Shown: positions 35,349 to 43,306 of the stretch, piece after piece
How positions within the stretch are numbered: the stretch's first letter is position 1
Layout: every line of letters begins with the position of its first letter
Assembly (NCBI GenBank): GCA_050184415.1
Contig: JBFXAJ010000018.1
Coordinates: forward strand, 4,233 to 68,232
Source of the DNA: JADLGL01 sp050184415
GTDB taxonomy: Bacteria > Pseudomonadota > Alphaproteobacteria > Rhizobiales > Kaistiaceae
Length of the DNA stretch: 64,000 bases
Direction: 5' to 3'
Program-made: the position numbers and the translations under genes
The notes under the pieces: model-generated
What the model was told of the DNA's origin: nothing
The model's database searches: none
The model's input: the letters and a program-made list of their open reading frames with translations, nothing else

Positions 35349-36794
35349 ATGATCCCCTTCCCCGACCCCGACCCGAAGATCCTCGCTCGCCGCGACGCCA
35401 TCATCGCCGGGCTTGCGAAGCTCGTCGCCCCCGGTGCGCTGATCACGGCCGAGGCCGAGCGCCGGGCCTATGAGACCGACGCCCTCACCGCCTATCGCCG
35501 GATGCCGCTCGCCGTGGTGCTGCCGAAGACCACCGAGCAGGTCGCGGCCGTCCTCCGCTTCCTCAATGCCGAGGGCGTGCCGGTGGTCGCGCGCGGCTCG
35601 GGCACGTCGCTCGCCGGCGGCGCGATCCCGCAGGAAGATGCCGTCGTCGTCGGCATCGGCAAGATGACCCGCATCCTCGAGATCGATCTGCCGAACCGCT
35701 GCGCCCGGGTCGAGGCCGGGGTCACCAATCTCGCGATCTCCGACGCCGTCCGCCACCACGGCTTCTTCTACGCGCCCGACCCCTCCTCACAGCTCGCCTG
35801 TACGATCGGCGGCAACATCGCGATGAACTCCGGCGGCGCGCACTGCCTGAAATACGGCGTGACGACCAACAACATCCTCGCCGCGCGCATCGTGCTCATC
35901 GACGGCACCATCGTCGACATCGGCGGCAAGTATCTCGATGCGCCGGGCCTCGATTTCCTCGGCCTCGTCGTCGGCTCCGAGGGCCAGCTCGGCATCGTCA
36001 CCGAGGCGACCGTCCGCCTGGTGCCGATCGCCGAAGGAGCCCGGCCGGTGCTCCTCGCCTTCCCCGACAGCGTGAAGGCGGGCGCGGCGGTGTCCGGGAT
36101 CATCGCGGCGGGCATCGTCCCGGTCGCGCTCGAATTCATGGACAATGAGGCGATCGTCATCTGCGAGGCGTTCTCGCATGCCGGCTATCCCGTCGAAGCC
36201 GGCGCGATGCTGATCGTCGAGGTCGAGGGCTCCGAGGAGGAGATGGACGACCAGCTCCGCCGCATTGTCGCGATCGCGCAGGAGCATGGCGTCGAGACCG
36301 TCCGCGAGTCGAAATCGGCGATGGAGACCGCGGCGATCTGGAAGGGCCGGAAGTCCGCCTTCGGCGCCACGGGGCGCGTTGCCGACTACATCTGCATGGA
36401 CGGCACCATCCCGACCGGCCAGCTCCCCTTCGTCCTCGGCCGCATCGGCGAGATCGTCAAAAGCTACGGCCTTCGTGTGGCGAATGTCTTCCACGCCGGC
36501 GACGGCAACCTCCATCCGCTTGTCCTCTACAACGCCAACGACGTCGAGCAGTCGCGGAAGGCCGAGGAGGCCGGCAACGATATCCTCCGCCTCTGCGTCG
36601 AGGTCGGCGGCGTCCTCACCGGCGAGCATGGCGTCGGGATCGAGAAGCGCGACCTGATGCGGGTGCAGTTCACCAAGGCCGACCTCGATCAGCAGATGCG
36701 GGTCCGCGCGGTGTTCGATCCGGCGTGGCTTCTCAATCCGGCCAAGGTCTACCCGCTCGACGGGCGGCCCGCCGCGCTCCCGGCGGCCGCGTGA
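35349..36794 (+). CDS. glcD: Glycolate oxidase subunit GlcD (FAD-linked)
   Basis: A 481-residue FAD-binding oxidoreductase (PCMH-type). PVVARGSGTSLAGGAIPQ, ASCTIGGNIAMNSGG-like (SQLACTIGGNIAMNSGGAHC) and GSEGQLGIVTEATVRL bind FAD; HAGDGNLHPLVLYN and GEHGVGIEKRDLM are conserved in the C-terminal domain. It oxidises glycolate (or D-lactate) to glyoxylate. The stop overlaps the GTG of glcE by four bases. Classical glycolate oxidase also needs GlcE and GlcF, both encoded here. Confidence 0.94.
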   Translation: MIPFPDPDPKILARRDAIIAGLAKLVAPGALITAEAERRAYETDALTAYRRMPLAVVLPKTTEQVAAVLRFLNAEGVPVVARGSGTSLAGGAIPQEDAVVVGIGKMTRILEIDLPNRCARVEAGVTNLAISDAVRHHGFFYAPDPSSQLACTIGGNIAMNSGGAHCLKYGVTTNNILAARIVLIDGTIVDIGGKYLDAPGLDFLGLVVGSEGQLGIVTEATVRLVPIAEGARPVLLAFPDSVKAGAAVSGIIAAGIVPVALEFMDNEAIVICEAFSHAGYPVEAGAMLIVEVEGSEEEMDDQLRRIVAIAQEHGVETVRESKSAMETAAIWKGRKSAFGATGRVADYICMDGTIPTGQLPFVLGRIGEIVKSYGLRVANVFHAGDGNLHPLVLYNANDVEQSRKAEEAGNDILRLCVEVGGVLTGEHGVGIEKRDLMRVQFTKADLDQQMRVRAVFDPAWLLNPAKVYPLDGRPAALPAAA

Positions 36795-37993
36795 GCGAGG
36801 TCGCCGCGGCAGTGCGGCTCGTTCCGCGGAGCGAAGAAGAGGCGGCCGCGATCGTCGCAGACGCGGCGGCGCACGGGCGGACGCTCGCGATCGCCGGCGG
36901 CGGCACCCGCGCGGCCTTTGGCCGTCCCGTCGAGGCCGACGCGACCCTCTCCTCCGCCCGCCTCACCGGCATCACCTTCTACGCACCGTCCGAGATGGTG
37001 TTCGGCGCGAAGGCCGGCACGCCGCTGGTGCAGGTGGAAGCCGCCCTCCGCGGCTCGGGCCAGGGCCTCACCTTCGAGCCGATGGATCATCGACCCCTCT
37101 TCGGCAGCCACGGCGAGCCGACCATCGGCGCGGTCGCGGCCGGCAACATCTCCGGCCCGGCCCGCATCCATTCCGGCGCCGCCCGCGACCACCTCATCGG
37201 CGTCCGCTTCGTCAACGGCAGCGGCGAGATCGTGAAGTCGGGCGGCCGGGTGATGAAGAACGTCACGGGCCTCGACCTCGTGAAGCTCCTGTCCGGCTCG
37301 TTCGGCACCCTCGGCTTCCTCACCGAGGTGATCTTCAAGGTGCTGCCGCTGCCGGCGCATTCGGCAACGCTCGTCATCCACGGCCTCGACGACCGCCGGG
37401 CGATCAACGCTCTCGCCGCCGCTCTCGGCTCGCCCTTCCAGCCGACCGGCGCGGCGCATCTTCCGGCCGGGATCGACTGGAGCGGCGCCCGCACTCTCGT
37501 CCGTGTCGAAGGCTTCCCCGACTCCGTCGCCTACCGCCTCGACAGCCTCGCGAAGCATGTCTCGGGCGGGCATCGCACGGAGCGGCTCGACGGCGCGGAC
37601 GCCGCGGCGCTGTGGCGGAACGTCCGCGACGCGACCTTCCTCGCCGACCCGCACAGCGACCTGATCTGGCGGCTCTCGGTCACCCCCACGGCCGCATGGG
37701 AGGTGACGGCTGCGATCGCCGCGAAGATCAAGGATGCGCGCTGGTTCTACGACTGGGGCGGCGGCCTCGTCTGGCTCGCCGTCCCTCCCCTGCCTGACGC
37801 CGGCGCTGCCACCATCCGCGGCGTCGTCGGCAAGACCGGCGGCCACGCGACCCTCGTCCGCGCGCCGGCCGAGATCCGGATGCGAGTGCCGGTGTTCGAG
37901 CCGCTGTCCGAAGCGCTGATGAAACTGTCCGCGGGCATCAAGGCGAGCTTCGACCCGAAGGGCGTGTTCGAGCCGGGGCGGATGTACTCATGA
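36791..37993 (+). CDS. glcE: Glycolate oxidase subunit GlcE
   Basis: A 400-residue FAD-binding-domain protein paralogous to GlcD but shorter. LAIAGGGTRAAFGRP, FEPMDHRPLFG, TIGAVAAGNISGPARIHSGA and GRVMKNVTGLDLVKLL are typical of GlcE. GTG 36791 is used because it overlaps the glcD stop (GTGA) and gives the expected N-terminus. Its own stop overlaps the ATG of the GIY-YIG-domain gene. Confidence 0.92.
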   Translation: MSEVAAAVRLVPRSEEEAAAIVADAAAHGRTLAIAGGGTRAAFGRPVEADATLSSARLTGITFYAPSEMVFGAKAGTPLVQVEAALRGSGQGLTFEPMDHRPLFGSHGEPTIGAVAAGNISGPARIHSGAARDHLIGVRFVNGSGEIVKSGGRVMKNVTGLDLVKLLSGSFGTLGFLTEVIFKVLPLPAHSATLVIHGLDDRRAINALAAALGSPFQPTGAAHLPAGIDWSGARTLVRVEGFPDSVAYRLDSLAKHVSGGHRTERLDGADAAALWRNVRDATFLADPHSDLIWRLSVTPTAAWEVTAAIAAKIKDARWFYDWGGGLVWLAVPPLPDAGAATIRGVVGKTGGHATLVRAPAEIRMRVPVFEPLSEALMKLSAGIKASFDPKGVFEPGRMYS

Positions 37994-38382
37994 CCCTCCG
38001 GCCCGGCTGGTACACCCGAGACATCCCGGATCACGTCAGCCTCAATTCGCCTGGTATCTATGAATGGCGGATCGACGGCGTCGGCATCTACGTTGGGAAG
38101 GCCAAACGGCTCAAAAGTCGGCTTGACGCTTATCCTCGAAACGTCCGCGGTATCGTACTTGGAGTTCCGTGGCATGGGCAGGAGGGCCGAAGGTATCGGC
38201 CAGTGCACTACTCCCTTCATCGAGCCTACGAGGACGGTACGGTCGCCACGGTCGGTGTCCTTGAGGTATGCGAAGTTGCCGATCTCATTGAGCGCGAACG
38301 GTTCTGGATCGAACTGCGCCGAAGCGAGGCAGCAACAGGCGGACCAGCCGTCCTGAACGCGACCCTATTGGCGGGCCGTTGA
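37990..38382 (+). CDS. GIY-YIG-domain protein between glcE and the toxin-antitoxin pair
   Basis: A 130-residue protein with SPGIYEWRIDGVGIYVGKAKRLKSRLDAY, a clear GIY-YIG core with arginine in the following helix. The later EVADLIERERFWIELRR holds a possible catalytic Glu. It differs from the three short GIY-YIG genes elsewhere in the window. The ATG overlaps the glcE stop (37990-37993), so it is translated with the glc operon even though no metabolic link is apparent. Base composition falls at its end. Confidence 0.75.
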   Translation: MTLRPGWYTRDIPDHVSLNSPGIYEWRIDGVGIYVGKAKRLKSRLDAYPRNVRGIVLGVPWHGQEGRRYRPVHYSLHRAYEDGTVATVGVLEVCEVADLIERERFWIELRRSEAATGGPAVLNATLLAGR

Positions 38383-38388
38383 AATTAT

Positions 38389-38404
38389 GTAGCTATGATG
38401 CTAC
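38389..38404 (+). promoter_or_regulatory. Candidate operator/promoter of the phd-vapC pair
   Basis: The inverted repeat GTAGC-TATGAT-GCTAC lies 35 bases before the antitoxin start in one of the few AT-rich spots in the region. The spacer TATGAT resembles a -10 box, so an antitoxin bound here would block transcription. No clear -35 box at correct spacing was found. Confidence 0.45.
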
Positions 38405-38438
38405 TTAGTGCTCCCGCGTTTCGAGGCAAGAGGTCGGC

Positions 38439-38693
38439 GTGACGATCACGATCAGTAGTCGCCAGTTCAATCAGGACCGAAGCGGGATCAAGAAACTTGC
38501 CGAGGAAGGGCCGGTCTTCATCACCGACCGCGGCAGGCCGGCGCACGTCCTGATGACCATCGAAGAGTATCGCCGCATCACTGGCAAGCCAATGACACTC
38601 CTCGAGGCTTTGACGCCGCCCGGCGAGGGCGACCTGGATTTCGAACCTCCACGTCTATCCGACAAGATCTTCCGTCCGGCCGATTTCGACTAA
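38439..38693 (+). CDS. Phd/YefM-family antitoxin
   Basis: An 84-residue protein. TISSRQFNQDRSGIKKLAEEGPVFITDRGRPAHVLMTIEEY matches Phd/YefM, which binds DNA with its N-terminus and neutralises the toxin with its C-terminus. GTG start preceded by AGAGGT. The stop abuts the VapC start, so the two are co-translated. Confidence 0.88.
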   Translation: MTITISSRQFNQDRSGIKKLAEEGPVFITDRGRPAHVLMTIEEYRRITGKPMTLLEALTPPGEGDLDFEPPRLSDKIFRPADFD

Positions 38694-39119
38694 GTGTTTC
38701 TCCTCGACACCAATGTCATCTCGGAGATTCAGAGAAAGGCCCGTGCGGACGGGAACGTGACGATCTGGGCCGGCTCAGTGGCCGTCGAGCAGATGTTTAT
38801 CTCCGCCATCACCGTAATGGAGGTGCTGATCGGGGCAGAACAGATCGGGCGCCGCGACGCGGTGCGCGCCGAGGCCCTTCGCGCCTGGATCGAGGACCAG
38901 GTTCTTCTGCGCTTCGCCGGCCGCATCCTGCCCTTCGACACCGCAACGGCGCAGAGGTGCGCGCTCCTTCACGTCCCCAACCCCCGTCCCGAACGCGACG
39001 CGATGATTGCGGCAACGGCCGCAGTTCATGGCCTGACCGTGGTCACGCGGAACACACGGGATTTCGAGTCCGCCGGCGTGAAGGTGTTCAATCCGTGGCT
39101 CGCGCCGCCGCCAATGTGA
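38694..39119 (+). CDS. VapC-family PIN-domain toxin
   Basis: A 141-residue PIN ribonuclease. MFLLDTNVISEI carries the first acidic residue, ITVMEVLIGAEQ the Glu, and RPERDAMIAATAAVHGLTVVTRNTRDFE the last acidic residues; all four are in place. It starts with GTG immediately after the antitoxin TAA, the usual arrangement. The toxin cleaves RNA, typically tRNA. The unit sits between glcE and glcF. Confidence 0.9.
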   Translation: MFLLDTNVISEIQRKARADGNVTIWAGSVAVEQMFISAITVMEVLIGAEQIGRRDAVRAEALRAWIEDQVLLRFAGRILPFDTATAQRCALLHVPNPRPERDAMIAATAAVHGLTVVTRNTRDFESAGVKVFNPWLAPPPM

Positions 39120-39222
39120 GGGCTGACGCCCACGGGAAACCGCGGCTACGCCACGTCGCAGATTTCAACAACCCTGCAGTACGCTACACCTTCGCCCCGG
39201 CGATCGACCACGACAGGCGCTG

Positions 39223-40575
39223 ATGAGAACCGAATTCGCTCCGGAGCAGCTTGCCGACCCGCGGATGGCGGCGTCGGAGAAGATTCTCCACACCTGCGTC
39301 CATTGCGGCTTCTGCAACGCGACCTGCCCGACCTACCTCCTTCTCGGCGATGAGCTCGATGGGCCGCGTGGCCGCATCTATCTCATGAAGGACATGCTGG
39401 AGAACCAGAAGCCGGCCTCGAAGGAGGTGGTCACCCATGTCGACCGCTGCCTGTCCTGCCTCTCCTGCATGTCGACCTGCCCGTCGGGCGTCCACTACAT
39501 GCACCTCGTCGACCACGCGCGGGCGTACATCGAGGAGACCTACACCCGCTCCTGGCACGACCGGCTGATGCGCCGGGTGCTGGCGGCGATCGTTCCCTAT
39601 CCCGGCCGCTTCCGCCTCGCCCTCCGCACCGCCGGCCTCGGCCGCCCGTTCCGCCCGATCCTCCGGCGCCTGCCATGGGTGGGGGCGCGGATGGACGCCA
39701 TGCTGGACCTCGCGCCGCGCCAGCTCCCGGCGAAGCCGAGGCAGGCGGCCGGCGACGTCTACGCCCCACAGGGCGAGCGCCGGAAGCGCGTCGCGCTCTT
39801 GATGAACTGCACCCAGCCGGTGCTCAACCCCGGCATCAACGAGGCCACGGTGCGCCTCCTCAACCGGCTCGGCGTCGAGGTCGTGTTCCCGAAGGGCGAG
39901 GGCTGCTGCGGCGCGCTCGTCCATCACATGGGCCACGAGAAGGCGAGCCACGACGCCGCGGCGCGGAACGTCGACGCCTGGACCAGGGAGATTCAAGGCG
40001 ACGGCCTCGACGCGATCATCATCACGGCGTCCGGCTGCGGGACGACGATCAAGGACTACGGCTTCATGTTCCGCGCCGACCCGGCCTATGCCGAGAAAGC
40101 GGCGCGGGTCTCGGCGCTCGCGATGGACGTGACCGAGTTCCTCGCCACGCTCGACTTCGCGCCCGCGATCCCGACGGGGCTGACCGTTGCCTACCACTCC
40201 GCCTGCTCGATGCAGCATGGCCAGCAGATCAAGGATGGGCCGAAGAAGCTGCTCGCCCGCGCCGGCTTCAAGGTCCGCGACGTGCCCGAGGGGCACATCT
40301 GCTGCGGCTCGGCCGGGGTCTACAACATCCTCCAGCCCGAGATCGCCGGAAGGCTCCGCAACCGGAAGGTCGACAACATCCAGCGCGTCAGTCCCGACGT
40401 GATCGCGACCGGCAATATCGGCTGCATGGTCCAGATCGACCGCGGCCAGGCCGAGCGCGGCATTGCCACCCCGATCGTCCACACCGTGGACCTCCTCGAC
40501 TGGGCCACCGGCGGCCCGATGCCGGAAGCGATCCGGAAGGCGGGGCGGCAGGCCGCTGCGGGTGCGGCGGCATAG
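39223..40575 (+). CDS. glcF: Glycolate oxidase iron-sulfur subunit GlcF
   Basis: A 450-residue subunit with two 4Fe-4S motifs, CVHCGFCNATCP and CLSCLSCMSTCPSG, and two C-terminal cysteine-rich (CCG) domains: GEGCCGALVHHMG and GHICCGSAGVYNILQP. It carries electrons from GlcD/E flavins to the membrane quinone pool. It is separated from glcE by about 1.2 kb holding three small genes, whereas these genes are usually adjacent. The C-terminus ends in an Ala-rich tail. Confidence 0.94.
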   Translation: MRTEFAPEQLADPRMAASEKILHTCVHCGFCNATCPTYLLLGDELDGPRGRIYLMKDMLENQKPASKEVVTHVDRCLSCLSCMSTCPSGVHYMHLVDHARAYIEETYTRSWHDRLMRRVLAAIVPYPGRFRLALRTAGLGRPFRPILRRLPWVGARMDAMLDLAPRQLPAKPRQAAGDVYAPQGERRKRVALLMNCTQPVLNPGINEATVRLLNRLGVEVVFPKGEGCCGALVHHMGHEKASHDAAARNVDAWTREIQGDGLDAIIITASGCGTTIKDYGFMFRADPAYAEKAARVSALAMDVTEFLATLDFAPAIPTGLTVAYHSACSMQHGQQIKDGPKKLLARAGFKVRDVPEGHICCGSAGVYNILQPEIAGRLRNRKVDNIQRVSPDVIATGNIGCMVQIDRGQAERGIATPIVHTVDLLDWATGGPMPEAIRKAGRQAAAGAAA

Positions 40576-40619
40576 GCGGCATCGCTGCCACCATTGTCGA
40601 CCTCGCTGCCCCCCGACCC

Positions 40620-40750
40620 GGCCCCTCCTTCGCTCCGCGTCAGCGGGGAGAAGGTGACCCGAAGGGCCGGATGAGGGGCTCTTGCTGCACGCTCGGAGCT
40701 CGGGTCGGCCCCCTCACCCCAAGCCCTCTCCCCGCTTCGCGGGGCGAGGG
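40620..40750. repeat. Palindromic repeat, GCGGGGAGAAGGTGA-type
   Basis: CTCCGCGTCAGCGGGGAGAA at the left and CTCTCCCCGCTTCGCGGGGC at the right form inverted arms around a middle containing CGAAGGGCCGGATGAGGGGC. Such interspersed palindromes are common in alphaproteobacteria. Nothing else is evident between glcF and the PAP2 gene. Confidence 0.75.
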
Positions 40751-40808
40751 AGTTCGCGGGTCCAGCCCCTCATTGAAGCAACGGTGATCCTGTGACATCA
40801 GCCGTTGC

Positions 40809-41654
40809 ATGACCGACGAGTCCCTCACCGCCCAGCACCGCGGCGGCGTCCTGCAGCGCCGGTTCGGGACCAAGGCGGCCGCCATCCGCGCCGCGTTTGC
40901 GCACCGCGTCGCCCTCCCAGCGGGCCCGCCCTGGGCGTTCGTGGCGCTGGGGGCGTTCGCCGTCGTCCTCATCGCCTGGCTCGCGCTCGACGAAGGCTCG
41001 GTGGCGTGGGCACAGGACCTGCCGCAATGGCTCGAGGACTTTGCCCAAATCATGTCCGAGGTCGGACTGTCGCAATGGTACCTCGTGCCGACCGGGGTCC
41101 TTGCGATCCTCCTTTTCCTCGGCGACTGGACGCGGTTGCGGGCGAGCCTCGTCCGCGGCTGGGCTACCGTCGGCGCTCTCACGACCTACGCCTTCCTCGC
41201 GGTCGGCCTCGGCGGCATCGCCGTGAACCTCCTCAAGATCGTCTTCGGCCGCGCCCGGCCGCATCTCTTCGACGAAGCGGGCGTCCGCGCCTTCGACTTC
41301 TGGGCCGCCGGCTACGACAATGCGAGCTTCCCGTCCGGCCATGCGACGACGGCGGGATCGCTGATCGTCGTCGGGTGGTTTCTCTTCCCGCGGCTCCGCC
41401 CGCTGGTGGTCCTGTTCGGCCTTGCGATCGCCGGAAGCCGCGTCGTGGTCGGCGCCCATTATCCCAGCGACGTCGCCGCCGGCCTCGTGGTCGGCGGGAC
41501 GGTTGCCTACCTCGTCGCCCGGCTCTTCGCCCGGCACGGGCTCGGCTTCACCGCGCATCCGATGCGCCGCGACGGCGCGCCGATCCGTGCGGCGGTGCGC
41601 GACAACGGCATCCTCCGCTTCCTCGTGGCGCCGATCCGCGCGCTGATCGGCTAG
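40809..41654 (+). CDS. PAP2-family membrane phosphatase
   Basis: A 281-residue inner-membrane protein with about six helices and the full acid-phosphatase signature: KIVFGRARP (around 143-151), PSGH (175-178) and SRVVVGAHYPSDV with His217. The catalytic side faces the periplasm. Likely substrates are undecaprenyl pyrophosphate or phosphatidate-type lipids. The stop shares the tetramer CTAG with the convergent metC stop. Confidence 0.9.
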   Translation: MTDESLTAQHRGGVLQRRFGTKAAAIRAAFAHRVALPAGPPWAFVALGAFAVVLIAWLALDEGSVAWAQDLPQWLEDFAQIMSEVGLSQWYLVPTGVLAILLFLGDWTRLRASLVRGWATVGALTTYAFLAVGLGGIAVNLLKIVFGRARPHLFDEAGVRAFDFWAAGYDNASFPSGHATTAGSLIVVGWFLFPRLRPLVVLFGLAIAGSRVVVGAHYPSDVAAGLVVGGTVAYLVARLFARHGLGFTAHPMRRDGAPIRAAVRDNGILRFLVAPIRALIG

Positions 41655-42820
41655 CCCGCGATCTCAGAAAAAGCCGCGTCGAGATCGGCGATCAGATCCG
41701 CCGGATCCTCGAGGCCGACGTGGAGCCGCACCAGCGGCCCGTCGGGCGCGCGGCTTGCGGTGCGCCGGAACTCGCCCGGCACGGCCAGGCTCTCATAGCC
41801 GCCCCAGGAATAGCCGATGCCGAAGAGGGCCAGCGCCTCGATGAAGCGTGCCGCGTCCTCCTCGGTCGATCCGCCGAGCACGATGGAGAAGAGACCGCTC
41901 GCGCCCGTCATGTCGCGCCGCCATAGCCCATGCCCGGGATCGCCCGGCAGCGCCGGGTGGAGCACGGCGCTGACCTCGGGCCGCGCCGCGAGCCATTCGG
42001 CGACCGCGAGGCCCGAGCGCATGTGCCGCTCCAGCCGGACCTCGAGGGTCCGGAGGCCGCGGAGCGCGAGGTAGATATCGTCCGGCGCGGCGCAGACGCC
42101 CATCGCGCCATGGTGCCGCTTGAGCCGTGGCCACGCGCCTTCATGGGCCGTGACGTAGCCCATCAGGACGTCGGCATGGCCGCTGACATATTTGGTGGCG
42201 GCATGGACCACGACATCCGCGCCGAGCGAAAGAGGCTGGCAGTAGAGCGGTGTCGCCCAGGTGTTGTCGGCGATGACGACGGCATCGCGCGCATGCGCGA
42301 CTTCGGCGATGGCCGGCAGATCCTGCATCTCCATCGTGTAGGAGCCGGGGCTCTCGACATAGACCAGCGTCGTGCCGTCGTCGACGAGGTCCGCAATGCC
42401 GGCGCCGATCGTCGGGTCGTAATACGCGACCGCAATGTCGAGCGGCTTCAGCACGATGTCGGCAATAGCGCGAGCCGGTCCGTACACGCTGTCCGGCAGG
42501 AGCACGCGGTTGCCGGCCCCGACGAAGGCGAGGATCGCCGTGCTCATCGCACTCAGCCCGGACGGGCAGAGCACCGCTCCGGCCGCCTTCACCGCGCCAA
42601 TGCCGTCCAGCTCCGCCAGCGCGGATTCGAGCGCCGCCATCGTCGGCGTCCCCCGCCGGCCATAGCTCACCGGCTTGCCGTCATGGAGCTCGGCGACGGT
42701 GTCGAAGAGGATGGTCGACGCGTGGACCACCGGCGGATTGACGAAGCTCCCGGCCTCCCCGCGGCCGGCTCGCGCGAGCCGGGTGCCGATGCCGCGGATG
42801 GGCTGCTTGGGGGTCTTCAT
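41651..42820 (-). CDS. metC: Cystathionine beta-lyase
   Basis: A 389-residue PLP enzyme of trans-sulfuration. MKTPKQPIRGIGTRLARAGR and FVNPPVVHASTILFDTV open it as in alphaproteobacterial MetC; HAATKYVSGHADVLMG carries the PLP lysine, and LFGIGYSWGGYESLAV is typical of lyase rather than synthase members. ATG 42820 is preceded by AAGGAG. It would make homocysteine from cystathionine. A cysteine synthase gene lies 3 kb away. Confidence 0.9.
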   Translation of the reverse strand: MKTPKQPIRGIGTRLARAGRGEAGSFVNPPVVHASTILFDTVAELHDGKPVSYGRRGTPTMAALESALAELDGIGAVKAAGAVLCPSGLSAMSTAILAFVGAGNRVLLPDSVYGPARAIADIVLKPLDIAVAYYDPTIGAGIADLVDDGTTLVYVESPGSYTMEMQDLPAIAEVAHARDAVVIADNTWATPLYCQPLSLGADVVVHAATKYVSGHADVLMGYVTAHEGAWPRLKRHHGAMGVCAAPDDIYLALRGLRTLEVRLERHMRSGLAVAEWLAARPEVSAVLHPALPGDPGHGLWRRDMTGASGLFSIVLGGSTEEDAARFIEALALFGIGYSWGGYESLAVPGEFRRTASRAPDGPLVRLHVGLEDPADLIADLDAAFSEIAG

Positions 42821-42974
42821 GGCGGGGCTCCTTGGGTCGCGGCAGGTATAGGGTGCCAAGGCTGCGGCGGCTATGCGCGGGGCGGTACTCGCTTATGCGA
42901 AGCCGGTTGCGCCCGGATTGCCACGGCCGGACCCACAACGGCCTCACCGCCAACGCGGTGCCCGAGCTGCCAGC

Positions 42975-43165
42975 CGCGACCCTGCGTCAACCTCCCGAGC
43001 TTCCCCCTTGAGGGGGAGCGGGTTTCGCGGAGAGAAACCGTGGGGGGTCTGTGCCCATCCGCTGGTTCGGATCGCGAGGGACGGCAGCGACCCCCGCCGA
43101 AGCTTGCTCCTTGCAGTCGCAACCTTCCGCCTCCCCTCTGAACACCCTCAAGGGCGAGGCTCGGG
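42975..43165. repeat. Dispersed palindromic repeat (CCCCCTTGAGGGGGAG-type), copy B
   Basis: In reverse orientation to the copy at 2605-2765: CTTCCCCCTTGAGGGGGAGC, AGAGAAACCGTGGGGGGTC, CCGAAGCTTGCTCCTTGCAG and TCGCAACCTTCCGCCTCCCC follow in the mirrored order. The gap 42821-43306 holds this element, a heptamer repeat and a terminator but no gene. Confidence 0.8.
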
Positions 43166-43202
43166 AGTATGACGCGCGGGCACAGCGATGAAGCGCTGCG
43201 CT

Positions 43203-43233
43203 TGCTATTCGCTATTCGCTATTCGCTATTCGC
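43203..43233. repeat. Tandem heptamer repeat GCTATTC
   Basis: Four tandem copies of the 7-base unit, reading GCTATTCGCTATTCGCTATT and on. The same heptamer occurs at 45955-46065 and, on the other strand or with a variant, at 59880-59947. Such heptamers are known from Hyphomicrobiales genomes. Confidence 0.9.
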
Positions 43234-43257
43234 GACCCACTGACCCCACAAACGCCA

Positions 43258-43283
43258 ACGGCGCGGAGTCACCTCCGCGCCGT
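43258..43283 (-). terminator. Hairpin downstream of the OmpA-domain gene
   Basis: Perfect 11-bp arms ACGGCGCGGAG and CTCCGCGCCGT with a 4-base loop, about 25 bases beyond the stop of the minus-strand OmpA gene. The T tract after it is weak, so efficiency is uncertain. Confidence 0.65.
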
Positions 43284-43306
43284 CGCGTCATGCGTGAGCC
43301 CCTGTC

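Noticed and set aside
43203..43233. Heptamer array considered as a CRISPR remnant
   Set aside because: The unit is 7 bases with no spacers.
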